Shown here piece after piece: positions 14,502-20,984 of a stretch of DNA of 23,771 nucleotides (positions are counted from its first letter, which is position 1; each line of letters starts with the position of its first letter). The DNA lies in assembly GCA_030668025.1 (NCBI GenBank), contig DAOUUT010000018.1:1-23771 (forward strand). Reading direction: 5' to 3'. The notes below the pieces were generated by a model. The model did no database searches. It saw only the letters and a program-made list of their open reading frames with translations, and was not told where the DNA came from. The DNA is from Promethearchaeota archaeon. GTDB lineage: Archaea; Asgardarchaeota; Lokiarchaeia; Sigynarchaeales; SOKP01. The translations under genes were made by a program, and so were the position numbers.

Positions 14502-15374
14502 ATGGGAGAAGATGAAACACCCGATATTGATTTAAAGAAGATGGTAAGCGACGGAAAGCAAGAAGCAATGGACGAGAGAATGGTAAGCATTCGCAATAAT
14601 ATGTCTAAAATAAAACATAAAATCGTTGTAATTTCCGGAAAGGGAGGCGTTGGTAAAACTACCGTAGCTGTAAACCTGGCAATGAGTTTAGCAAGCGTGG
14701 GTTTACGCGTAGGGGTTTTGGATGTAGATATTACAGGACCGAATGTGAATAAGATGTTAGGCATTAGTCCCGAAATTAGACCTCGCGTAGATCCCGACGC
14801 AAAGAAATTCTACCCGGTTGACGGACCTTTAAACACAAAAGTTGTTAGTATGGCGTTTTTACTTCAAGACAGCGACACTCCAGTGATCTGGAGAGGTCCT
14901 ATGAAAATGGGGGCTGTACGACAGTTTTTAGGCGACGCGCATTGGGGTGATCTTGATTACTTAATCTGTGATTTACCTCCTGGCACTTCTGACGAGACTC
15001 TTGACATTTTACAGCTGATTCCTGATGAAAATGTTATAGTTGTATCCACCCCTCAAGAAGTAGCAATTATGGACGCTCGAAAGACGATAGCAATGGCAAA
15101 AACAATGGAAAGACATGTGCTTGGAATAATTGAGAACATGTCAGGATTTAAATGCCCTCATTGTACCGAATATATCGATCTTTACCCTCCTGGTGGCGCA
15201 GAAAAAGCATCTAACGATTTTAACGTTAAATTTCTAGGCAAAATTCCTTTTGAGGTCGAAGTAGCTCAACAAGGGGACCAAGGATTGCCATTTGTTTTAA
15301 AATATCCAGATAGAGAAAGTAGTAAAGCATTTAAGGCAGTAGTAGCTAAAATAAGAGAAGAATTAGAAAAATAA
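14502..15374 (+). CDS. Mrp/Nbp35-family (ApbC-like) Fe-S carrier ATPase
   Basis: 290 aa, soluble. Walker A is GKGGVGKTT (46-54), with LDVDITGPN (73-81), WRGPMKMGAVRQ (130-141) and CDLPPGTSDE (156-165) as class motifs. The bridging-cluster motif CPHC is at 218-221, which binds a [4Fe-4S] cluster across a homodimer and hands it to apoproteins. The N-terminal 35 residues are a charged extension without the Cys motif of eukaryotic Nbp35. It is flanked by NifX-type genes on both sides (divergent and convergent), the arrangement usual for Mrp with MTH1175-type partners. It ends before two T-tracts. Confidence 0.9.
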   Translation: MGEDETPDIDLKKMVSDGKQEAMDERMVSIRNNMSKIKHKIVVISGKGGVGKTTVAVNLAMSLASVGLRVGVLDVDITGPNVNKMLGISPEIRPRVDPDAKKFYPVDGPLNTKVVSMAFLLQDSDTPVIWRGPMKMGAVRQFLGDAHWGDLDYLICDLPPGTSDETLDILQLIPDENVIVVSTPQEVAIMDARKTIAMAKTMERHVLGIIENMSGFKCPHCTEYIDLYPPGGAEKASNDFNVKFLGKIPFEVEVAQQGDQGLPFVLKYPDRESSKAFKAVVAKIREELEK

Positions 15375-15376
15375 AA

Positions 15377-15396
15377 TTTTTTTTAAATTTTTTTTT
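15377..15396 (+). terminator. Poly-T terminator of the Mrp gene
   Basis: Runs of eight and nine T separated by AAA directly follow the stop codon. On the opposite strand the same DNA has only A runs, so it serves the plus-strand gene. Confidence 0.55.
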
Positions 15397-15399
15397 AAA

Positions 15400-15774
15400 T
15401 TAAGGATTTCGGGGGCTACCACCAGCACAGGCAGCTTCGTTAAGTGGTTGTAATTTTCCGTCTAAAAGTAGCTGAATATTATCGTTAAGAGTTCCTTTAA
15501 CTCCTTTATATAATTTAATTCCATATTGAGTAAATCCTGCGAACGGTCGTCCGCCTATCCCTCCAACAATCATATCCGTTACTTGCCTATCTCTCATGTT
15601 GTTAACGGGCTCCATGCATCCCGTGTGTCCGTCATTTCGCAAAGAAAATGCCTTATTTATGTTGTTTTCTTGGTCAATCTCTATTCCTACAAAATAACTG
15701 CAATGTCCGAAGTGTTCGGAGATTGGATCTACTAATTCTGGTCCATCGGATGGAATTCCAATAACTTTATTCAT
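15400..15774 (-). CDS. NifX/MTH1175-type (PF02579) protein, third copy with C-terminal Cys
   Basis: 124 aa. It has the PF02579 core: GIPSDGPELVDPISEHFGHCSYF at the start, then the GG-x-GGRPFAGF-x-QYGIKLYKG second half. It belongs to a different branch from the copies at 13-14 kb and is closer to the copy at 20065-20469. It lacks the GGAG-Q motif, has a conserved Gly-His-Thr-Gly-Cys loop, and ends in AACAGGSP with a Cys near the terminus, which could be a metal ligand. It is convergent with mrp, separated only by T-tracts. Upstream lies a perfect 16-bp palindrome. Confidence 0.8.
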   Translation of the reverse strand: MNKVIGIPSDGPELVDPISEHFGHCSYFVGIEIDQENNINKAFSLRNDGHTGCMEPVNNMRDRQVTDMIVGGIGGRPFAGFTQYGIKLYKGVKGTLNDNIQLLLDGKLQPLNEAACAGGSPRNP

Positions 15775-15809
15775 TTTTTATTACTCATGTTAAATATATT
15801 TATTAATTC

Positions 15810-15825
15810 AAATGAATATTCATTT
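15810..15825. repeat. 16-bp perfect palindrome AAATGAATATTCATTT
   Basis: It is centred 43 bases before the minus-strand start at 15774, in the expected position for an operator or promoter element. Its TGAAT/ATTCA half-sites match the other inverted repeats found beside the NifX-type and DUF5320 genes. Confidence 0.5.
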
Positions 15826-15913
15826 AAAATTAAATTTAATGGTTATAAAAAAAAAAAATCAGTTTTTATTAAAAAAATCTAAAATTATTGCGGTTAATCC
15901 GACATAATGTAAG

Positions 15914-15936
15914 ATTTCCTATTAGTCATAGGAAAT
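15914..15936. promoter_or_regulatory. Stem-loop or operator: 9-bp perfect arms, 5-base loop
   Basis: ATTTCCTAT and ATAGGAAAT flank TAGTC. The sequence is unrelated to the TGAAT repeats. It lies between the divergent genes at 15774 and 16062, about 125 bases before the latter, upstream of the likely TATA box. It could be a regulator site or an RNA hairpin. The rest of 15775-16061 is AT-rich without an ORF. Confidence 0.4.
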
Positions 15937-16000
15937 TTGGGAATATATATCCACATGATATAAAGTCTGATAAATACCTAAAGAATTTAAACTAATAATG

Positions 16001-16020
16001 ATATATTTATATTATAAATA
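16001..16020 (+). promoter_or_regulatory. Putative TATA-box region for the roadblock-like gene
   Basis: The run ATATATTTATATTATAAATA ends 41 bases before the ATG at 16062. It contains at least two TATA-like octamers, so the exact box is undecided. Confidence 0.35.
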
Positions 16021-16061
16021 TGGAGATTCAAAAAATCTTCATAATTATAGGGTAAGGGTAA

Positions 16062-16568
16062 ATGAACGTTAGCTTAGATATTAAATCAGAAGTTTCAAAA
16101 TTCTTAAAGGGCATTATTATTTGTAAGGAAACTGGAATTTATTTGTTAGATCTCATTCTAGATTCTGAAATTAATCCTATGTTGCTCTCTTCATTTGTTG
16201 GAGCCCTTCAGCTTTTTGGAGCTGAAAATATGGGAAAAATTGAAGAAATTACGATTAAAGGTTTATCGATTGACATGATTATCGTAAATAAATACAACCT
16301 TGTAATGATAACCATAATGGATAAATCTTTCGTTAAAAACGATATTAGAGCAGAGTCAGAAAAAGCGTTAGATATGTTCTATGCTACATATAGAGACAAA
16401 ATAGAAGATTGCGCTGAGATATACCAATTCGAATCTTTCAAAAAAATTCTCTATGACCAAATTGAAGATTATTTTATAAGAATAAAAAATGAAGATTCAG
16501 AAGCCGAAATTGAAGATTTTGGATTTTTTACTGGGGCTATAGCGAAGCTGAGAAATGGTACGCACTAA
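16062..16568 (+). CDS. Roadblock/longin-like small protein (Asgard-type)
   Basis: 168 aa, soluble. Residues about 20-95 show the alternating pattern of a roadblock/longin fold: a GIYLLDLIL strand, the helix SSFVGALQLFGAENMG, strand EITIKGLSIDMIIV, and strand NLVMITIMD. The C-terminal 70 residues are acidic and helical. Roadblock and longin proteins regulate small GTPases and are greatly expanded in Asgard archaea, and the FGAEN-x-G-x-I-x-EI-x-I-x-GL pattern is one I associate with those. No GTPase gene is adjacent; the neighbours are metal-cluster genes and a DUF89 gene. Fold assignment is from pattern only. Confidence 0.6.
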   Translation: MNVSLDIKSEVSKFLKGIIICKETGIYLLDLILDSEINPMLLSSFVGALQLFGAENMGKIEEITIKGLSIDMIIVNKYNLVMITIMDKSFVKNDIRAESEKALDMFYATYRDKIEDCAEIYQFESFKKILYDQIEDYFIRIKNEDSEAEIEDFGFFTGAIAKLRNGTH

Positions 16569-16634
16569 ACTTATTTCTAATAATTTTAACTTTTTGTTAC
16601 TCTTAGATAACAACTTAAATATTGAAAATTAAAC

Positions 16635-17519
16635 TTAAAAGCCATTATTCTTCATTTTGAAAATTAAATTTCCCATTTTTACTTTAAATATTCTTTCCAT
16701 CAATGAGCATTTAGCTTTTAATAAATAGAACAATTTTTTATCAGGTATTATCATACCATACAAGCTTTCGAAATTTCCCTGCCCTTTAGATAAAATCACA
16801 CCATCCTTCAAAAAGAAGTATTTCTTAAATTCGGCGTTAGATGTTGGTAAATGGATACCAGGTGTATCACTTCCTTCGATCACCCGGACTAGATCAGTAA
16901 GACCAACAAATTTAGCATCTTCAAGCGTTATATCATTAATAGTGGGCGCCGCTCTTACCGAATATATAATTTCTAAATCGGGATATAATTCTTTAATAGT
17001 AATAATTAATAATTTATCAAATACGATTTCTCCGCAATTATCTCCCAAAATTAGTAAATGGTTCGTTTTCATAAGAGCCTGTTTGAATTTGTCGTAGTCG
17101 TTTATTTTTAAATTTTTTGGAGAGAATTTCTTGATATCGCTGATGAAATCTATTTTATGCTGAGCAGCTAGATCGATCGTATTTCCCAAAGCAGCAATAA
17201 TAATCGCTTCGAACAAAGGATCTTCTGCCTTATCGACTATCTTTTTAGCCTCGTCGTAAAATTGCATGGCCAATTGATTGTATTTTTTTTTTAAAGAAGC
17301 GTAAGGATCTTTTACACCTAAGGCTTCCGCGACAAGCTTATATGCCATTTTTCCAAATATGGGCGATGCATTTTGTTCCATATCGAGGTTCATAAGATAT
17401 TCCATTAATTTTTTCTGAGTATCCAGAACTATTTCTCGGGAGATATCAGGCTTTAACAATTGAAACGCTCTCAAGACTTGATTAAAGAGGCATCCAACAC
17501 ATTCAGGTTCTAATTGCAT
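16635..17519 (-). CDS. DUF89/ARMT1-family metal-dependent phosphatase-like protein
   Basis: 294 aa, the length of archaeal AF1104-like proteins (PF01937). The family has metal-dependent phosphatase activity on small damaged phosphometabolites. Motifs: the N-terminal PECVGCLFNQ (C7, C10), LGDNCGEIVFDK with the metal-binding Asp/Asn/Glu (about 158-169), VRAAPTINDIT (193-203), and KDGVILSKGQGNFESL near 238-253 followed by LLKAKC. All expected blocks are present, so it is likely active. The physiological substrate is unknown. It is transcribed towards the roadblock-like gene, with a 66-base convergent spacer. Confidence 0.83.
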   Translation of the reverse strand: MQLEPECVGCLFNQVLRAFQLLKPDISREIVLDTQKKLMEYLMNLDMEQNASPIFGKMAYKLVAEALGVKDPYASLKKKYNQLAMQFYDEAKKIVDKAEDPLFEAIIIAALGNTIDLAAQHKIDFISDIKKFSPKNLKINDYDKFKQALMKTNHLLILGDNCGEIVFDKLLIITIKELYPDLEIIYSVRAAPTINDITLEDAKFVGLTDLVRVIEGSDTPGIHLPTSNAEFKKYFFLKDGVILSKGQGNFESLYGMIIPDKKLFYLLKAKCSLMERIFKVKMGNLIFKMKNNGF

Positions 17520-17607
17520 TTTAATAATTCCTTTAATTAATATTATGATTAGAAAAAATTAAGAAATGAAATAAATCCTTTTAATAAAGTTGGAAAAAAA
17601 AAGGAAT

Positions 17608-17615
17608 TTTATATA
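17608..17615 (+). promoter_or_regulatory. Putative TATA box for the second MFS gene
   Basis: TTTATATA lies about 60 bases before the start codon in the spacer between divergent genes. It is preceded by a purine-rich AAAAAGGAA that could act as a BRE. Confidence 0.4.
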
Positions 17616-17665
17616 GTAGAAGAAATTAATAGTATAATATCATTTAACAATATCTAAAAAAAAAT

Positions 17666-18973
17666 GTGAAAAAAATGTCAGAAAGTGAAAAATTAGATGT
17701 TAAACATACGTTTTTTATTGGTTTAGCTTTTTTTACAACAGGGATATCATGGTCAATGTATAACACTCAAGTCAATGTTACACTTTTTCAATATTTAGGT
17801 CTATTTGCACTCGTAGGTGCGTGGATGGCTATGGATAATCTTATAGGTGTTATTATTCAGCCTATATTGGGCTCGATTTCGGATAATACACGCACTAAAT
17901 TCGGTAGAAGGATACCCTATCTTATTGTTGGAATACCATTAGCCGCGATCTTTTTTGTTTTAATATCGACAGTAAATTATCCGCAAGATCCTATGTGGTT
18001 ATTACTTCTATGGATGTTCTTCTTTAATATTAGTATGGCTTCATATAGATCACAAGCAGTGGCACTCATGCCCGATTTTGTAAAACCGGCCAATAGAAGT
18101 AAAGGAAACGCTATTATTAATTTTATGGGCGGTGTAGGCGCAGTAGTTGCTTATATTTTTAACCTCGTACTAGTTCCTATAAGCTTATTTTTAGCATTTT
18201 TAGTTGTAGCCATTATAATGGTCATATCATTGATTATATTGCTATTTACGGTAAAAGAAAAGGATGCTTATAGTTACAAATTGATTTTAGAAATGGAGGA
18301 AAAGGAAGGAGAGAAAATAAAAGACAAAAAAGAAAAACTGAGTATTATAGCAAGCTTTAAAGATGTAATAGGTGAAGGAGATAAAAATACTTTATTTATG
18401 CTTTTCGCTATTTTCTCTTGGTTCGTCGGATACCAAGCACTCGAAGCATTATTTACAGTTTACGGAGTCGCCGTTTTAGGTTTAACCCGAGGAGGAGCAG
18501 GGGGGATGTTGCTATATGTGGCGCTCTCTTTTCTTGTATTTGCGTTTCCAGCAGGGATATTAGGTACTAAAATTGGTAGAAGATTAACTATTAAAATCGG
18601 AATCGGCTTATGGATAATTTCTTTGATTGTTATGTTTATTTTCCAAAATGTGACTGTGATCTCAATATTTTTCGTTGTTTGTGGAGCTGGTTGGGCTCTT
18701 ATAAACATCAACTCAATTGTCATTGTGTGGGAAATGGCCCCTACAGCAAAGAAAATTGGAACTTATACAGGGCTTTATTATTTCTTTAGTTTTATGGCTG
18801 CAATCTTAGGTCCTTTTCTGGTAGGCCTAATTATCGATGCACTTGGTAATGAAACACTATTTTTGGTAAGTTCTTTTTTCTATATTCTCGCTTTAATTTT
18901 TATATTTCTTGTTAAAAGAGGCGAAAGCGAACTTACTGAAGAAGAAAGAAAAAAAGCAATCCAAGAATTATAA
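17666..18973 (+). CDS. MFS transporter (GPH/sugar-symporter-like)
   Basis: 435 aa, about 12 hydrophobic segments. The first-loop signature DNLIGVIIQPILGSISD...GRR-x-PYLIVG (about 53-90) places it near the GPH and sucrose-symporter branches of the MFS, related to but clearly divergent from the symporter at 9780-11177. A charged cytoplasmic loop with repeated Glu/Lys (about 205-230) separates the two halves. The substrate is unknown. Two starts are possible: GTG at 17666 or ATG at 17675, three codons later; the leader has no Shine-Dalgarno to decide. It ends before T-rich DNA. Confidence 0.82.
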   Translation: MKKMSESEKLDVKHTFFIGLAFFTTGISWSMYNTQVNVTLFQYLGLFALVGAWMAMDNLIGVIIQPILGSISDNTRTKFGRRIPYLIVGIPLAAIFFVLISTVNYPQDPMWLLLLWMFFFNISMASYRSQAVALMPDFVKPANRSKGNAIINFMGGVGAVVAYIFNLVLVPISLFLAFLVVAIIMVISLIILLFTVKEKDAYSYKLILEMEEKEGEKIKDKKEKLSIIASFKDVIGEGDKNTLFMLFAIFSWFVGYQALEALFTVYGVAVLGLTRGGAGGMLLYVALSFLVFAFPAGILGTKIGRRLTIKIGIGLWIISLIVMFIFQNVTVISIFFVVCGAGWALININSIVIVWEMAPTAKKIGTYTGLYYFFSFMAAILGPFLVGLIIDALGNETLFLVSSFFYILALIFIFLVKRGESELTEEERKKAIQEL

Positions 18974-18985
18974 AAACATTAAAAC

Positions 18986-19007
18986 TTTTTTTTTTATTTT
19001 ATTTTTT
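18986..19007 (+). terminator. Poly-T terminator of the second MFS gene
   Basis: T10-A-T4-A-T6 begins 13 bases after the stop codon. The tract touches the end of the convergent regulator gene. Confidence 0.55.
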
Positions 19008-19401
19008 AAAGATTTTCTCGTACTTCTTCGAGAAGAAAATTTTCTAAAGCATCTGAAATTTCGGGCGTTACAAAATGTTCTATTTTACAACAAAGTTCAT
19101 CGAGGTCAAGACTATCATTTATACCTAAAATATCAATAAAAAATCTCTTCCATAGATTATATTTGTTAATGGTTCCAATTGCTATATCTTTTCCTTTCGT
19201 ACTTAATCTTACTGATTTTCTCGGACGCCAATTTATTAAATTGTTAGTTTGCAATTTAAACAGCATGTTTGAGACAGAAGCGGGCTTAACTTTTAAAAAG
19301 TCAGAAATCTCTGAATTTGAAACCCAACCACCTTTGTTTTTCTTGGATACAATGTAAATTGCTTTGAGATAATCTTCGTATGTATCATTAATTACCGACA
19401 T
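19006..19401 (-). CDS. DtxR/MntR-family metal-dependent repressor, short form
   Basis: 131 aa from the preferred ATG (19399-19401); a TTG four codons upstream (19411-19413) is also possible. Family order is intact: the TYEDYLKAIYIV helix, a winged helix with SEISDFLKVKPASVSNMLFKL as recognition unit, the wing VRLSTKGK, and a dimerisation helix with CCKIEHFVTPE. The Cys-x2-Glu-His pattern equals the primary-site C102/E105/H106 of DtxR, which points to iron rather than manganese. The ancillary-site His and Glu (H79, E83 of DtxR) appear as Tyr and Lys, and there is no SH3 domain. It lies downstream of the DUF5320 gene among metal-cluster genes and is a good candidate regulator for them. Confidence 0.82.
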   Translation of the reverse strand: MSVINDTYEDYLKAIYIVSKKNKGGWVSNSEISDFLKVKPASVSNMLFKLQTNNLINWRPRKSVRLSTKGKDIAIGTINKYNLWKRFFIDILGINDSLDLDELCCKIEHFVTPEISDALENFLLEEVRENL

Positions 19402-19453
19402 AGCACTTATCAATCAATTTTGAACTTTTACAGTTTTAATTAATATAAAAATG

Positions 19454-19464
19454 AAAAAAAAAAA
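19454..19464 (-). terminator. Poly-T terminator of the DUF5320 gene
   Basis: Eleven T on the minus strand lie directly after the stop codon of the DUF5320 gene. The tract suggests the downstream regulator gene is at least partly expressed separately. Confidence 0.5.
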
Positions 19465-19866
19465 TTATTCTTTTTTCTCTAATTCTTCTATTCTTTTAGA
19501 GATATCTTCTAATGCGGCACCTATACCTTTAAGGTCGGATTCTAAGTAATCCTTTTCTTGCTTTAACATGGCAACTTGATCTACATTGCTTAAAGGAGCT
19601 CTTGGCGCATAAACGGGCGCAACAGGCATGTAGGGAGGATTAATAGGACCTCCGTAACCATATCCTGCCCCATAACCCCTACCGTAACCTCTTCCGCGTC
19701 CAGCACCTCGACCCATTCCTCGACCGTAACCTCCACCGTAACCTCCGCCGTAACCTAAGCCTACGCCTCTTGTATAGCCAGGAGTGGCATATCCCGCACA
19801 ATATCCTAAACCTCTTCCTGTCATTGAACCAAAACCTCTAGGTCCAGTTCTATCTCCACCGGGCAT
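19465..19866 (-). CDS. DUF5320-family Gly/Tyr/Arg-rich protein with C-terminal coiled coil
   Basis: 133 aa. The start MPGGDRTGPRGFGSMTGRGLGYCAG is the hallmark of DUF5320 proteins, which usually sit next to MTH1175/NifX-type genes in anaerobes. Residues 30-75 are a low-complexity run of Gly-Tyr and Gly-Arg units. Residues 76-92 are Pro-rich. Residues 95-133 form a charged helix with heptad spacing (probable coiled coil). One Cys is present (C23). The function is not known. The repeat is GC-rich DNA (about 19640-19780). An inverted repeat lies 50 bases before the start, and a NifX-type gene is divergent from it. Confidence 0.8.
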   Translation of the reverse strand: MPGGDRTGPRGFGSMTGRGLGYCAGYATPGYTRGVGLGYGGGYGGGYGRGMGRGAGRGRGYGRGYGAGYGYGGPINPPYMPVAPVYAPRAPLSNVDQVAMLKQEKDYLESDLKGIGAALEDISKRIEELEKKE

Positions 19867-19915
19867 TTTTTTATATCATCTCTTTAGTTTTAATTTATTA
19901 ATATTTTATAAAATT

Positions 19916-19943
19916 CAGATTTTGAATGGTCATTCACAATCTG
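19916..19943. repeat. 28-bp near-perfect inverted repeat, likely operator
   Basis: Arms of 14 with 12 matched pairs: CAGATT, one mismatch, TGAATG, central GT, CATTCA, one mismatch, AATCTG. It lies between the divergent DUF5320 and NifX-type genes. The inner TGAATG/CATTCA core resembles the palindromes at 13597, 14325 and 15810. This is the longest and most symmetrical site in the window. Confidence 0.6.
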
Positions 19944-20050
19944 TTATCTATTAATAAGTTATCAAATAACATATTTAAGTATTATGAATAATTATCCAAA
20001 ATAATCTTATCAATTTAGATATAATATATAAGTAATAAAATTAAAAAAGT

Positions 20051-20056
20051 AGGTGG
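20051..20056 (+). promoter_or_regulatory. Shine-Dalgarno AGGTGG deciding the start of the fourth NifX-type gene
   Basis: AGGTGG lies 8 bases before TTG 20065. The alternative GTG (20053-20055) lies inside this element, so the TTG is the likelier start. A TATA-like ATAATATATAAG is at 20021-20032. Confidence 0.5.
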
Positions 20057-20064
20057 ATTTAAAA

Positions 20065-20469
20065 TTGAAAATAGTCATATGTACAGAATCAGGAAATGTT
20101 GCCCAGCATTTTGGTCGAGCACCTTGGTTTACATTTGTTACAATTGAGAATAACAAAGTAACTGAGAAAGATGCTCTTCCTAATCCAGGGCATACGGTTG
20201 GAAGCATACCTAAATTCATAAATGAGCAAGGCGCAACTTGTATGATCACGGGTGGAATAGGTCATAGAGCAGTTGATTTTTTTAACCAATATGGAATCGA
20301 AGTTATTAGGGGTGTTATTGGCAGCGTTGACGACACTATTGGAAAAATCTTAGATGGGACTTTAGAAGGTGGCGAAAATATCTGTTCTCCCGGTGGTGGC
20401 AAAGGTATTGGAGTAGAAAAAATTCATACAGAAGCAGACGATAATTCTGATCACCACCATGACCATTAA
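20065..20469 (+). CDS. NifX/MTH1175-type (PF02579) protein, fourth copy with His-rich tail
   Basis: 134 aa from the TTG (an alternative GTG at 20053 adds four residues). The core has KIVICTESGNVAQHFGRAPWFTFVTIE at the start, then NPGHTVGSIPKF and ITGGIGHRAVDFFNQYGIEVIRG. Extra features are a Cys-Ser-Pro-Gly-Gly-Gly motif (about 110-116) and an acidic, His-rich tail DDNSDHHHDH, a likely metal-binding or metal-sensing end. This tail is shared with none of the other three copies. It is divergent from the DUF5320 gene and 31 bases upstream of the IscU-like gene on the same strand, so the last two probably form an operon. Confidence 0.82.
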   Translation: MKIVICTESGNVAQHFGRAPWFTFVTIENNKVTEKDALPNPGHTVGSIPKFINEQGATCMITGGIGHRAVDFFNQYGIEVIRGVIGSVDDTIGKILDGTLEGGENICSPGGGKGIGVEKIHTEADDNSDHHHDH

Positions 20470-20500
20470 TATTACACAGTAAATAGGAATTTAATCTAAG

Positions 20501-20944
20501 ATGTCTAAAGAAAATTTTGAAGAGTTTTTCGCTAAGCTTCAAAAAGAGCTAAAGGAACAAGAAATAGAAGAATTTAACGAATATATCGTTAATTTATTTC
20601 ACAATCCAAAAAATTGGGGAAAACCTCCAGATGAAGAGATCACTATTGCCCATAAGTATAAAGGACCTTGCGGGGACTCAATGTTATTCTTTTTGAAAAT
20701 AAATGGTAATATAATTGAGAAAGCAAATTTTATTACTGACGGTTGTGGAGCATCTTTAGCAACAGCGTGTCAAACTACGCTCCTTATAGAAGGCAAATCT
20801 TTAAGTTTTGCTGAAGCCTTAAAACCGGAAGATATTGATTCGGCTTTAAAAGGATTGCCAGAAGATCATAAACATTGTGCAGAATTAGCGATCAGAACGT
20901 TAGGAAGAGCGATAAATAGATATAAAGCATCATTGGCTAAATAA
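20501..20944 (+). CDS. IscU/NifU-like Fe-S cluster scaffold
   Basis: 147 aa. The three scaffold cysteines are present: C57 in KGPCGDSM (with D59), C82 in TDGCGASLA, and C126 in HKHCAELA. Scaffold proteins of this type assemble [2Fe-2S] and [4Fe-4S] clusters for transfer to apoproteins. Residues 1-28 are a charged N-terminal extension, longer than in bacterial IscU. The Asp and Gly-rich loops are intact, so it is likely functional. No cysteine desulfurase (IscS/NifS) is in the window, so the sulfur donor must come from elsewhere. It follows the fourth NifX-type gene closely. Confidence 0.85.
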   Translation: MSKENFEEFFAKLQKELKEQEIEEFNEYIVNLFHNPKNWGKPPDEEITIAHKYKGPCGDSMLFFLKINGNIIEKANFITDGCGASLATACQTTLLIEGKSLSFAEALKPEDIDSALKGLPEDHKHCAELAIRTLGRAINRYKASLAK

Positions 20945-20984
20945 AAATAAATCTTCCAAAACATTGTATTAATTTTAAAAGAAT

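Noticed and set aside
13092..15774. A nitrogenase cofactor (nif) cluster
   Set aside because: NifX-type and MinD/Mrp proteins are present, but there is no nifH, nifD, nifK, nifE, nifN or full-length nifB. The ORP/Mrp-type interpretation fits better.
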